Assembly (NCBI GenBank): GCA_019240525.1
Contig: JAFAYE010000001.1
Coordinates: 2,639,300 to 2,703,299, forward strand
DNA length: 64,000 nucleotides
Direction: 5' to 3'
DNA from: Candidatus Eremiobacterota bacterium
GTDB lineage: Bacteria > Vulcanimicrobiota > Vulcanimicrobiia > Vulcanimicrobiales > Vulcanimicrobiaceae
The notes under the pieces were generated by a model. That model saw nothing but the letters and a program-made list of their open reading frames with translations, had not been told where the DNA came from and searched no databases. A program made the translations under genes and the position numbers. This document shows, piece after piece, positions 43,745 to 52,778 of this stretch. Numbering within the stretch: the first letter of the stretch is position 1; every line of letters begins with the position of its first letter.

Positions 43745-44536
43745 ATGAGCGACGTCAGGATCGCAACAGAAGCTCGTCAGCCCCCCGCAAGTGCCGCGTC
43801 GATATCGACGTACGCAAGGATTGCCGGAGCCCTGCTGCTGGTCGGGTTCGTGGCCGGTGGCTTCGGTGAACTCTTCGTTCCGTCGAAACTCATTGTGCCA
43901 GCCGACGCCACGGCTACAGCCCACAATATCATGGCTTCTGAGTCGCTGTTCCGCATGGGCTTCGTCGGCTACCTCGTAGAAGCAGTGTGTGATGTTTCGA
44001 CGACGTTGCTCCTTTACGTATTGCTCAGACCGGTAAACAAGAATCTCGCCTTGCTCGCCGCGTTCTTTGGGCTCGTGGGCACCGCCACATACGCAATCGC
44101 CGAGTTCTTCTATTTTGCAGCGTTGCAGCTTTTGGAGGGGGCTACCTATCTAAGGACCTTTTCGCCTGAACAACTGAACACACTCGCGCTGCTGTCGCTC
44201 AAGTTGTATGGAGACGGCGCTGAGGTATTCATGGCGTTCGGTGGAGTCGGTTCGATTATCGTCGGCTACTTGATCTTTCGATCTTGCTACTTACCCAAGA
44301 CTCTAGGCGTTCTTCTGGCGCTTGCTGGTCTGGGGTTCATCACTATCAACGTCGCATTGGTCCTAGCACCGGCCTATGCGTCCCCGGTGCTTCTCCTGCC
44401 GGTATTGCTCGCCACATTGTCACTGGCCCTCTGGTTGCTCGTTAAGGGCGTCGACGTTCCGAAATGGGTCGCTGCCGTATCTAGGGCGGAAAGCGCGGAT
44501 CGTGAGTTCTGTCCGACCAGTGCAATGTCGCCATGA
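43745..44536 (+). CDS. DUF4386 membrane protein
   Basis: 263 residues with about six membrane helices. The N-terminal STYARIAGALLLVGFVAGGFG and the middle VEAVCDVSTTLLLYVLLRPVN segments are typical of DUF4386. Function unknown. AGGAGG lies seven bases before the ATG. Confidence 0.85.
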   Translation: MSDVRIATEARQPPASAASISTYARIAGALLLVGFVAGGFGELFVPSKLIVPADATATAHNIMASESLFRMGFVGYLVEAVCDVSTTLLLYVLLRPVNKNLALLAAFFGLVGTATYAIAEFFYFAALQLLEGATYLRTFSPEQLNTLALLSLKLYGDGAEVFMAFGGVGSIIVGYLIFRSCYLPKTLGVLLALAGLGFITINVALVLAPAYASPVLLLPVLLATLSLALWLLVKGVDVPKWVAAVSRAESADREFCPTSAMSP

Positions 44537-44584
44537 GCAATGTCAGGTATGCATTGCTTGCTCATCAAGTGCCGCACCATGTGA

Positions 44585-46045
44585 CTACGGTACTGCTTCT
44601 CGAGGAGAGTCGATGGAAGCGAGCTCCGCGGCTCGCGCGACTCCTTTGATCATGCGGCCGAAGACAATGCCGTGAAACGGTAGAACGCCGTACCAGTAAA
44701 CGTATCCTCCCACACCGCGCGGTTCGAAGAACGCGGTCTGCACCAATCTGCTTTGCGACGGAGCGAGGGGTTCGCTTTCGAATTGCAGCCACGCGCGCCC
44801 GGGAAGCAGCATTTCCGCACGTAGGCGCAGCATGCGGCCGGGGTGATACTCCTCCACGCGCCAGAAATCGAGGGCATCGCCGACCCTCAAGTTTTTCATC
44901 GACCGGCGGCCTCGGCGCAGGCCTGTGCCCCCGACGGCGCGGTCGATCCAGCCGCGCAGGCGCCATAACGAGTTTGATGCCAGCCATCCGTGCTCGCCCC
45001 CCAGAGATGAAAAGATTGCGGCGGTTTGGTCTGTCGGCGCGTTCACCACGAGCTCGCGCCGGTCGATGAACATTCCCTCCTGTAATCCGACAAACTCGCC
45101 TCTGCGATTTTCACCGGCAAATGCATCGAACCACGTCGATTCGCGGTCGGCGCTTTGCGATCGGTCGAGTGCGAGCCGCAACGCTTCATCGAAAGATTGA
45201 GGCTGAATCCAGGGAAAATCGCGCGTGGCGTCGTTATCGCGAACGATCACCTTGTTAGAAAGGCCTGCGATGAGCGGCCTCGCGAGCTGGGCCGGCACCG
45301 GAGTTATGAGGTGCACCCAGTACGACGAGAGCTTTGGGGTAAAGACCGGCACGGTGACGATATATCGGCGCAAACCGCGCATGCCGGCATAACGAAGCAT
45401 CATGCTGCGATACGTCTCCACGGTGGCGCCGCCGATCTGATAGGTTCGGTTCTCAAAAGGTTGGCGAAGTGCGCCAATCAGGTAGGAGAGGACGTCGCGC
45501 ACGCCGATCGGCTGGCATTGCGTGTACACCCAGCGTGGCGCGATCATGACTGGAAGGCGCTCCGTAAGATAACGCATCATTTCGAAGCTGATCGAGCCGC
45601 TGCCGATAATTTGCGCGGCTTGGAACTCGATGACGGGCACGCCGCTTGCTCGAAGTACTTTACCGACTTCATGCCGACTCTGTAAATGCGTCGAAAGCTC
45701 TTCGTGGGGTTCGCCGAGGCCACCCAAGTAGACGATCAGTCGAAGGCCGGCCTCCTTCGCGGCTGCACCAAACGCGCGCGCCGCATCTCGGTCGGCCGCG
45801 GCAAACTGCGTCGTCGAGCGCATGGAGTGAACGAGGTAGTACGCGACATCGCAGCCGGTCAGCGCTCGTTGCAGTGCGGCCGGGTCTTCGATGGAGCCTT
45901 CGACGATCTCGACGTCGGCGGGAAAGCGGTCGCGCAGGCGAAGCGCCGCGCGAGCAAGACAGCGGACGGAATGGCCCTGTGCGTAGAGACGCGGCACGAG
46001 ACGTCCGCCGATGTAGCCTGTCGCGCCGGTTACGAGTATGCGCAT
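44585..46045 (-). CDS. NAD(P)-binding SDR protein with C-terminal DUF2867 domain
   Basis: 486 residues. The N-terminus is an atypical short-chain dehydrogenase (TGATGYIGGRLVPRL dinucleotide motif, GCDVAYYLVHSM, HLQSRHEVGKVLRASGVPVIEF). The C-terminal 170 residues match DUF2867 (GDALDFWRVEEYHPGRMLRLRAEMLLPGRAWLQFE). Such fusions are found in many bacteria; the substrate is unknown. One short-repeat copy lies 30 bases upstream. Confidence 0.85.
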   Translation of the reverse strand: MRILVTGATGYIGGRLVPRLYAQGHSVRCLARAALRLRDRFPADVEIVEGSIEDPAALQRALTGCDVAYYLVHSMRSTTQFAAADRDAARAFGAAAKEAGLRLIVYLGGLGEPHEELSTHLQSRHEVGKVLRASGVPVIEFQAAQIIGSGSISFEMMRYLTERLPVMIAPRWVYTQCQPIGVRDVLSYLIGALRQPFENRTYQIGGATVETYRSMMLRYAGMRGLRRYIVTVPVFTPKLSSYWVHLITPVPAQLARPLIAGLSNKVIVRDNDATRDFPWIQPQSFDEALRLALDRSQSADRESTWFDAFAGENRRGEFVGLQEGMFIDRRELVVNAPTDQTAAIFSSLGGEHGWLASNSLWRLRGWIDRAVGGTGLRRGRRSMKNLRVGDALDFWRVEEYHPGRMLRLRAEMLLPGRAWLQFESEPLAPSQSRLVQTAFFEPRGVGGYVYWYGVLPFHGIVFGRMIKGVARAAELASIDSPREAVP

Positions 46046-46077
46046 CGTTTCAACATTGTCATCGGAAGGTGTCGTAA

Positions 46078-46102
46078 CCCTTCGACAAGCTCAGGGTGAC
46101 AC
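46078..46102. repeat. Single short-repeat copy
   Basis: One full CCCTTCGACAAGCTCAGGG copy with a GTGACA tail between the SDR gene start and the CAP gene end. Confidence 0.85.
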
Positions 46103-46144
46103 GGGAGTCCGAAAATCCGGGATCGGTGGAGACGCGTGGACTCG

Positions 46145-46696
46145 CTAAAAGACTTGCTGGCCCACGACGTTTCCCTGAGGACTGTAACGGCAAACGAGTC
46201 GATAGTTGCCGTCGGACCCGTCTACGCCCGCACATCCTACGCTCGTCGTGTTCCGCCAAACTATTTGCGAATAGTGAGCGACATCGGACCAGTTGCCGGT
46301 CGTACTCACTCTTGGAAACGTCCCGTTCTGAAAATTCTGTTGTTCTTGGCCCCAAGAGTCGATCATTTGCGTGAGAGAAAAGGCGCCCGTCGTGCCCATC
46401 CAGATGTTTTCTCCTTGACCTTGGGCGTTAGGATCGTGCGCAAACTGCAGGTTTGAACTAAGTGAGTTCGCCCACGCCTGAGCTGCAGCTGCCAGGTCGT
46501 CGGACCATACGAGCGGCGGAACGCCAACGGCCATTCTATATCTATTGTGAGCGTCGAGAATCTCTTGTGAAAAAGAGGGCGGGAGTGACGTTGGAGGTGC
46601 CTGTGCGCCCGACGCCACGGGCGCGACTGTCATCGCTAAGACCAAGATCCCCGCAGGGAACAATCGCATCCGTTGCCGATTATCGCCGTCGCGCAT
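46145..46696 (-). CDS. Secreted CAP/SCP (PR-1-like) protein
   Basis: 183 residues. The signal peptide ends near ASG-AQA. The CAP domain has LDAHNRYRMAVGVPPLVWSDDL, FAHDPNAQGQGENIWMG and the second His in DVAHYSQIVWRNTTSVGCAG, the conserved cavity residues. The role is unknown. The start at 46696 has GGGAGA eight bases upstream. Confidence 0.9.
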   Translation of the reverse strand: MRDGDNRQRMRLFPAGILVLAMTVAPVASGAQAPPTSLPPSFSQEILDAHNRYRMAVGVPPLVWSDDLAAAAQAWANSLSSNLQFAHDPNAQGQGENIWMGTTGAFSLTQMIDSWGQEQQNFQNGTFPRVSTTGNWSDVAHYSQIVWRNTTSVGCAGVDGSDGNYRLVCRYSPQGNVVGQQVF

Positions 46697-46915
46697 GTAG
46701 GGTCTCCCTTTCGGACTCATTTCTCCGGGTTACTGGGTCAGATTCTGCTCCGAGGGACTCCGTGCGATATCCAAGTCACCGACGGTTCATTCCGGGACGA
46801 TTCCGCTTAGGCCGCGTGCACAATATCGATCGGAAGAGGACGCTGCCAACTTATATCGCGTAAAGGTCTTCGGAGAAGAGCATGGCCCGCGAACGACTTC
46901 ACGGGAGGGAAACGC

Positions 46916-47443
46916 ATGACGTGGGAGATCATCAATACAGCTTTCGCCGGCGGGACCTTTGCGGTCATTTCCGTGACGGCTGTGGCAGCTACGGTGCAGT
47001 TGCGTCACCTCCGCGTTAGCAATCAGCTTATCGCCCTCACGAAGGTCATCGAAGATTGGCAGCGCCGAGATTTACAGGGCTGGCTTCGGTTTGCCCGTCA
47101 CGAGTTGCCCGAAAGGCTCAAAGACGACGCTTTCGTCTCGTCGCTGTCCAGTCCGGACCGGACGCAGCACCCGGAGATTTTGTTGGCTGACTATTTCGAA
47201 ATCCTCGGCACCACCGTAAAGCGCGGGCTGACGGACAAGGTGTTATTTATCGATGCCATGGCAGGACCCGTGGTCAGCGCCTACGAGGCGGTGCGACCTG
47301 TGTTGCATATCATGCGTCGTAAGGAAGGAAACGCACTTTACGAAAACTTCGAATATCTCGCAACGGAATGCAAACTTTGGACAAAACGACATCCCGACGG
47401 CACCTATCCGAAAGGATTTCCGCGGTATGAAGACGTGCCTTGA
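46916..47443 (+). CDS. DUF4760-like membrane-anchored protein
   Basis: 175 residues: one N-terminal membrane helix (FAGGTFAVISVTAVAATVQL) and a cytoplasmic helical domain with LLADYFEILGTTVKRGLTDKVLF. The pattern is that of DUF4760 proteins. GGGAGG precedes the ATG. It is followed by a cupin gene 53 bases later on the same strand. Confidence 0.65.
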   Translation: MTWEIINTAFAGGTFAVISVTAVAATVQLRHLRVSNQLIALTKVIEDWQRRDLQGWLRFARHELPERLKDDAFVSSLSSPDRTQHPEILLADYFEILGTTVKRGLTDKVLFIDAMAGPVVSAYEAVRPVLHIMRRKEGNALYENFEYLATECKLWTKRHPDGTYPKGFPRYEDVP

Positions 47444-47496
47444 AAAGGGCCGCCGTCTCCGCGAAGTAACATTGCCCGACATTGAGGAGGAGAGAA

Positions 47497-48021
47497 ATGC
47501 CAATCACAACGTTTAGCAGCGTGCATGATGGTCTCGACCCAGTTCAGCGCAATCGCGGCCACTTCATTGCGAATATCGATGTCAACGAGCAACGCCTTTG
47601 GGTGCCCTACGCGGATGGCGTATGGGTACAACCCTTGTGCTTCAACGTTACTTCGGGGGGATTCAGCGTCCTTCTTAAGGGATTGCCTGGTGCGAAGCTG
47701 GGCGTGCACTATCACGTCGGCACAGTTCGGGGTTACACGATAAGTGGTCATTGGCGCTACCTGGAGCATGACTGGATTGCGCAGCCGGGAACGTTCATCT
47801 ACGAACCTGCTGGTGAAGCTCATACCCTGGTAATCACCGATGATTCGCCGGAGCCGGCTCAGATTATATTTATGGTCGAAGGTGGCCTGATTTACTTAGA
47901 CAAGCCGACCGACGGCGGCATGGCTGCCTATGAAGACGGGTTCAGCTTTTTAGAGCTGTGCCGCAAATACTATCAGGAGGTCGGTCTTGACGCCCGTCAG
48001 CTGGACCTCCTAGTGCGGTAA
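47497..48021 (+). CDS. Cupin protein related to 2,4'-dihydroxyacetophenone dioxygenase
   Basis: 174 residues, a single cupin barrel. GVHYHVGTVRGYTISGHWRYLEHDW supplies two His and the second motif (PAGEAHTL) a third, consistent with a metal site. The N- and C-terminal parts also fit the dihydroxyacetophenone dioxygenase family, but the substrate may differ. The ATG at 47497 has GAGGAG eight bases upstream. Confidence 0.8.
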   Translation: MPITTFSSVHDGLDPVQRNRGHFIANIDVNEQRLWVPYADGVWVQPLCFNVTSGGFSVLLKGLPGAKLGVHYHVGTVRGYTISGHWRYLEHDWIAQPGTFIYEPAGEAHTLVITDDSPEPAQIIFMVEGGLIYLDKPTDGGMAAYEDGFSFLELCRKYYQEVGLDARQLDLLVR

Positions 48022-48197
48022 GTAGAAGCGGAGTGACCTATGCGCATTCCCGTTGATTTTCAGCGCGCTTCAATAGGCGGTTACGCCATCGCTGTTGCCT
48101 TGAGCATCGCGGCCAAATAACGAAGGCGGCCAAACTGGGCGTCGCTTACGCCGAATCGCCGGCCGAAGGGCCAGAAGCACAACTGCCCAAGCTCTTA

Positions 48198-48288
48198 TGT
48201 AGTATCGGCGCGGCTTAAGCGGGCAACGATGGCGCGGAGCAGAACGACCTTAGTCGCTCATCCGTTCAGCTTCTGAAGGGAGCCGTCG
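48198..48288 (+). promoter_or_regulatory. Leader repeated upstream of 48289 and 50400
   Basis: CTTATGTAGTATC is followed by a variable part and then CTTAG, a GATCCGTTCA-type block and CTTCTG with AGGAGCCGTCGATG-type sequence. The same order occurs at 50317-50399. The regions probably arose by duplication together with their genes. Confidence 0.5.
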
Positions 48289-49215
48289 ATGGAGTTCGTA
48301 AGTCTTGGCCGTCTCGCGCTTAGTATCAGCGCCACTGCTCTATTACTTTCAGCGTGCGGCGGATCTACACCGCCGATCGGCACGCTCGGGGCGGCCGACA
48401 ACAACGTTAATTCCCATCCGCAGCAGAAAACATTTCTCTATACCGGCACGGAGCAGTCGTTCAAAGTCCCGGCGAGTGTGACCAGAATCGACGTGGTCGC
48501 ACGAGGGGCGTCCGGTGGCACCCAGTATTACCAGGACGGCGGCGGGCGCGGTGGTCGCGTGCACGCGATTATTCCTGTCGTGCCAGGTGAAAGATTGGCA
48601 GTTTTTGTTGGCGGCGCCGCTTCGGGGCTGAACCAGACCAACGGTGGTTTCAACGGCGGCGGGAACGGAGGCGGACCCTACCAGTGCTGCACCGGAACCG
48701 GTGGCGGTGGCGCGTCTGATGTACGGCAACATGGCGACAGACCTTCGAATCGCGTTGTCGTGGCCGGAGGCGGAGGGGGACAAGGGGCAGGTAACGGTGG
48801 GGGTGTCGGTGGCAGCGGTGGAGGTCCCACTGGAGGCTCCGGTGGGCAATACGGCTACGCCTGCGACGGCGGCGGGGGAAGCGGCGGCAACCAGACATCG
48901 GGCGGGGCGGGTGGTGCCGGTGGCCTGGGTTCTCAAGCTGGTGGCCCTGGAGCGCCCGGATCGCGCGGCGCCGGGGGCACTGGCGGCGCCGAAGGCGAGG
49001 GATCCTCATCCACCGTGGGGGCTGGCGGCGGCGGCGGTGGTGGAGGATACTTCGGCGGCGGCGGCGGCGGTGGAGGCGGGGGTTACTGTTTTGGTTATGG
49101 AGGCGGCGGCGGTGGCGGGTCGTCCTACATCGAGCCAAACGCCATAAAATTCCACACGTGGCGAGGTTGGAAGAACGCAACGAGTAACGGGCTCGTCGTC
49201 TTGAGCTGGCAATGA
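48289..49215 (+). CDS. Glycine-rich lipoprotein of ALK/LTK glycine-rich-domain type
   Basis: 308 residues, lipobox LSA-Cys23. After a short linker, FLYTGTEQSFKVPASVTRIDVVARGA begins a domain that continues with GGRGGRVHAIIPVVPGERLAVFVGG, TGGGGASDVR and RVVVAGGGGG. Long Gly runs follow and it ends SSYIEPN. This is the pattern of bacterial glycine-rich proteins related to PF12810. Its signal peptide and GGSxPPIG linker are like those of the neighbouring propeller lipoproteins. Its stop overlaps the next ATG. Confidence 0.75.
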   Translation: MEFVSLGRLALSISATALLLSACGGSTPPIGTLGAADNNVNSHPQQKTFLYTGTEQSFKVPASVTRIDVVARGASGGTQYYQDGGGRGGRVHAIIPVVPGERLAVFVGGAASGLNQTNGGFNGGGNGGGPYQCCTGTGGGGASDVRQHGDRPSNRVVVAGGGGGQGAGNGGGVGGSGGGPTGGSGGQYGYACDGGGGSGGNQTSGGAGGAGGLGSQAGGPGAPGSRGAGGTGGAEGEGSSSTVGAGGGGGGGGYFGGGGGGGGGGYCFGYGGGGGGGSSYIEPNAIKFHTWRGWKNATSNGLVVLSWQ

Positions 49216-50200
49216 TTAGGGCGCTCAGCATCAGCGTCGTCGCCACGACCGTACTGCTCGCAGCGTGCGGAGGATCGCAGTCGCCGATCGCCTCGCCGGG
49301 CGCAATACCGCAAAGCCGCGCGATCACCGCACACGCGGCGCGCAGCGGATCGTGGATGCTGCCGGAAGCGAAGAGTGAGGACCTGCTCTATGTTTCAAAT
49401 TGGAGCAACGCCGACGTATACGTGTACGCATATCCTTCGGGCAAAGCAGTAGGAAGACTAAGAGGTTTCCAGCGCGCCGGTGGGCTGTGCTCGGACCACG
49501 CTGGAAACGTTTGGATTGGCCAGACCGACGAAATTACAGAATACGCGCACGGTGGCACCGAGCCGCTTAGGACCTTGAACGACGAGCAAAAGTATGAAGG
49601 ATATATGATCAGCGCATGTTCCGTTGACTCTGTAACCGGCGATTTGGCAGTTGTAAATTTTGGTGACTTCGGTTCAAGCTCGCCCGGAGACGTCGCAATC
49701 TTTGCAAACGCCAGCGGTTCACCGAAGCTGTACTATTGTAAACTTTATCCCTTTTCAGCAACTTATGACGATCGAGAAAATTTGTTCGCTTACGGTCGGC
49801 TTTACGGGTCCAGCCACATCGGCGCGCTTGGCGAGCTCAAACCTAGCGCTAGTAATTTTAGGCTATTGCGTCTGCACGACGTGAAAGCGTATGAAGTTGG
49901 AGGCGTTGCATGGGACGGCAAACATGTCGTCATCGGGACTAACGCAGGGAGCTCTGATCCCACAACGCTGTTCCAGCTAAGATTCGAGGCCGTGTGGCAA
50001 ATGAGGTCGGGTCGGTCCAGCTCGCGGAATCAGTTGGGGTTTCCGAGTTTTGGATTATGGGCGGAAGGGTGTCTGCGGCCAATTGGGCGGGAACATCCGC
50101 CATGATTTGGCGTTATCCCAATGCGGCTTCGCCCGTCACGACCATACAGAAACTTTCAAACCCATTTGGGATAACCGTCAGCGTCGCGCCGAGTCGCTAA
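49212..50200 (+). pseudogene. Propeller lipoprotein with a one-base frameshift
   Basis: Lipobox LAA-Cys19, then PQSRAITAH and SEDLLYVSN as in the paralogues at 50400 and 51472. The frame breaks near 49987 (TTCGAGGCC). After that the paralogous C-terminus (VANEVGSVQLAESVG, FWIMGG, WRYPN, GITVSVAP) continues in another frame to the stop at 50200. Adding one G would restore a 329-residue protein. As it stands the frame ends at 50105 with unrelated residues. It is either a real mutation or a sequencing error. Confidence 0.75.
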
Positions 50201-50225
50201 ACGCGCTCCACGGAGGCAGCGCATT

Positions 50226-50309
50226 GTGAAAGAATTCGCTCGATACGCTTTGACCATCGGCGCAGCCGCGCTACTTGCCGCCTGCAGCGGATCGCAGCCG
50301 CCGCTTTAA
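50226..50309 (+). pseudogene. Orphan lipoprotein signal peptide, remnant paralogue
   Basis: A GTG-started 27-codon frame reads FARYALTIGAAALLAACSGS and ends at PPL. It matches the signal peptide and first linker residues of the adjacent propeller lipoproteins, then stops. GGAGG lies five to nine bases before the GTG. It is probably what remains of a deleted paralogue, though a mini-lipoprotein could be made. Confidence 0.6.
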
Positions 50310-50399
50310 ACGCCGCCTTATGTAGTATCAGCGGCATCTCAAGGGCCAGTGGCGAACGTCCTTAGCCACTGATCCGTTCAACTTCTGCAGGAGCCGTCG

Positions 50400-51461
50400 A
50401 TGAAGGTTTTGGGGCTAGAACGTTACGCGCTTACGATTAGCGCCGCTGCGGTATTGCTCACAGGATGCGGTGGATCTCCGTCGCCGATCGGCGCGCCAGG
50501 CGCCATGCCACAAAGCCGCACGATGACCACGCGGCACGATCGCGGCGGATCGTGGATGCTTCCGGAAGTGACCGCTGAAGATTTACTCTACGTTTCATCA
50601 CCCGACGACAAGAACGATGATATTAACGTTTTTTCGTATCCGCAGGGCAAACTTGTTGGTGGACTGAGCATAACGGGATACGGGGTTTTCGGGCTTTGCT
50701 CAGATGATAAAGGCAACGTGTTTGTAACAACGGCCGGCAATGTGAACTCCGGAACAAGCAGCCAAGTCTACGAATACGCGCACGGTGGCACTCAACCAAT
50801 AGCGACGTTGAGTGATCCAGCGTTTGGAAACGACTGTGCAGTTGACCCAACAACCGGAAATCTCGCCGTCGCAAACGATTTTGGCACTGGCAACGGCTAT
50901 GACCACGGCAACGTCGCGGTCTATCAAGGCGGTCAGGGAAGCGCTACGATTTATTATGACCCAGACATCTACTGGTATGATTGGTGCGTCTACGATTCCA
51001 ACGGCAACCTATACGTCGATGGTAGCAGTGAGGGCGGACCCTATCCCCTAGCGGAACTTCCGAAAAACGGCAGCGCGTTCGAAGCCGTTACCCTTAATGA
51101 AACCCCTTTAGCCGAGAGCCTCCAATGGGATGCTGGTGATCTTGTGATTTCAGGATGGCAATGGCAGAAGCGTCAGGCTACGGAGACAATATATCGCGTT
51201 AAACTCTCTGGGAGCCGAGGCACGGTAGTTGGAACCACAACCATTAGCACCGAAACCAAACCGCGAAAGCGCTTGCCCAACCTTGCCCAGTACACACTAT
51301 ATCGTAAGACGCTTGTTGGTGCCGGTTTTAACGACCGGCAGGTGCACTTTTGGCGTTACCCGGCAGGTGGTCTCCCGACTAAATCGTTACTGGCTTCTGA
51401 AAAATATCCGGCTTATGGGGTGGCAATTTCCGTCGCTCCAACGCACTCTCTCCGCAAGTAA
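50400..51461 (+). CDS. Propeller lipoprotein of the PQSR/EDLLYVS family
   Basis: 353 residues, lipobox LTG-Cys23. Shared family features: PIGAPGAMPQSR, GGSWMLPE, EDLLYVSS, FGLCSDDKGNVFVTT, VYEYAHGGTQPIATL, CAVDPTTGNLAVAN, DSNGNLYVDG, ETIYRVKLSGSRGTVVG and the end HFWRYPAGGLPTKS. Compared with relatives, the late blade (usually FWIQGGKVIG) is diverged (TLYRKTLVGAG). The partner is unknown. Confidence 0.78.
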   Translation: MKVLGLERYALTISAAAVLLTGCGGSPSPIGAPGAMPQSRTMTTRHDRGGSWMLPEVTAEDLLYVSSPDDKNDDINVFSYPQGKLVGGLSITGYGVFGLCSDDKGNVFVTTAGNVNSGTSSQVYEYAHGGTQPIATLSDPAFGNDCAVDPTTGNLAVANDFGTGNGYDHGNVAVYQGGQGSATIYYDPDIYWYDWCVYDSNGNLYVDGSSEGGPYPLAELPKNGSAFEAVTLNETPLAESLQWDAGDLVISGWQWQKRQATETIYRVKLSGSRGTVVGTTTISTETKPRKRLPNLAQYTLYRKTLVGAGFNDRQVHFWRYPAGGLPTKSLLASEKYPAYGVAISVAPTHSLRK

Positions 51462-51471
51462 GGCCCTAGAC

Positions 51472-52440
51472 ATGAAAGTAGTCCCTCTCGTTAAACTGCT
51501 AAGCTCTCTTGCTCTTGGTGTACTTTTCACTGATTGCGGCGGATCGCAGGCGCCGATCGGCGCGCCGCGCGCGATGCCGCAAAGCCGCGCAATCGCCTCG
51601 CACGGCGCGCGCGGGGGATCATGGATGCGGCCCGATGTCAGTGGAAGAAACCTTTTGTATACGTCCTCGGACGATATAGTTGACGTGTATACGTATCCAG
51701 GGGGCAAGCTCGTCGGATCGCTTGGCACCTTTAATGGCGCCGAGGGCTTGTGCGTCGATAAGGCCGGCGACGTGTTCGTTACTTCCTTTTATGACCACGC
51801 TGTATATGAGTATGCGCACGGTGGCACTAAACAACTCGCTGCGCTCAAGAGCCCATACTCGGTGAACGCTTGTTCTGTCGATCCTGCGACTCAGAACGTC
51901 GCCGCCTCGTCATATTACGGCGCCATAATTTTTCCGTATAACCGGAAAAGGCAAGAATACCGCTTAGCGAAATATTACCATAATGCCAATGTATATTTCG
52001 GTTGGTATTGCACCTACGATAAAGCCGGTAATTTGTTCGAGGACGGAACAACCGACCAGAATAGCGGTTTTGTGCTGACTGAACTCCGAAATGGAAGCCC
52101 GGCGTTTGACACCATCACTGTCAATGAAGATATAAACGGGCCTGGGGCTATGCAGTGGAAAAACGGTGACTTAACGGTTGCAGATCGAGGCAGCAGCTCC
52201 GGACAACCGGCAGTGATTTATAGCTTCTCAATCAGTGGAAGCGAAGGAACAGAAGTAGGGGCAGCTAGGCTCGCAGATTCGATGGCCTACGCGATGTTCT
52301 GGATTCAGGGCGGCAAGGTCATTGGGCCGGAAGCCGGCTCGACGGGCGGGATCGGCGTTTGGCGATACCCATCCGGCGGCAATCCTAGCAAAAGCATTGT
52401 TGGTGCTGCACCATACGGCGTGGTAGTCAGTTTAAAATAA
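51472..52440 (+). CDS. Propeller lipoprotein of the same family, atypical lipobox
   Basis: 322 residues from the ATG 10 bases after the preceding stop. The signal peptide ends FTD-Cys22; Asp before the Cys is unusual for a lipobox, so lipidation is uncertain. Family parts: PIGAPRAMPQSR, LLYTSSDDIVDVYTYPGGKLVG, EGLCVDKAGDVFVTS, VYEYAHGGTKQLAAL, VIYSFSISGSEGTEVG, FWIQGGKVIG, WRYPSGGNPSKSI. It ends a cluster of four related genes. Confidence 0.78.
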   Translation: MKVVPLVKLLSSLALGVLFTDCGGSQAPIGAPRAMPQSRAIASHGARGGSWMRPDVSGRNLLYTSSDDIVDVYTYPGGKLVGSLGTFNGAEGLCVDKAGDVFVTSFYDHAVYEYAHGGTKQLAALKSPYSVNACSVDPATQNVAASSYYGAIIFPYNRKRQEYRLAKYYHNANVYFGWYCTYDKAGNLFEDGTTDQNSGFVLTELRNGSPAFDTITVNEDINGPGAMQWKNGDLTVADRGSSSGQPAVIYSFSISGSEGTEVGAARLADSMAYAMFWIQGGKVIGPEAGSTGGIGVWRYPSGGNPSKSIVGAAPYGVVVSLK

Positions 52441-52778
52441 GCCTAACTCCCCGGCCGCGAGGCAAGTTCACGTAAAGTGCTTACCGGTTTAGCCAGCCTC
52501 GCCCGCGCCGCGATCGCATCCCGGCATCCACGCGTAGCGCTTTGATACGTTAGGGGCGCAGCACCGTCATCGCGCATCTGCAAAGCCGGCTGAGAGAGGC
52601 CGAGCAGCCGAGCAGCCAAGCCCCAGGCTTTTCTCGTCTTTACGGCTCCGTTTCCTATCCCCCACCGGAGCTAGGGATAGGAGGTAAAGAGCCTTCAAAA
52701 CCAGGGCTCCCTCTCAAAGCGCTTAGCTGCTGAGCCTGCGGAGGCTCGACGCCGCCTCGCTGCAGAAATCGTACCCTT
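52441..52778. other. 338-base region without a clear gene
   Basis: GC-rich, with several small inverted repeats (for example CCTATCCC and GGGATAGG at about 52656-52680, a good hairpin). No tRNA or supported protein was found; a minus-strand frame at 52655-52897 overlaps the next gene and looks random. Confidence 0.5.

Noticed and set aside
44536-44558. AGCAATG/CATTGCT inverted repeat after the DUF4386 gene
   Set aside because: The stem overlaps the end of the gene, is AT-rich and has no T-run, so a terminator is not supported.
48040-48120. 26-codon frame MRIPVDFQRASIGGYAIAV resembling a signal peptide
   Set aside because: It lacks a lipobox and any following domain; too short to separate from chance, though it could be another remnant.
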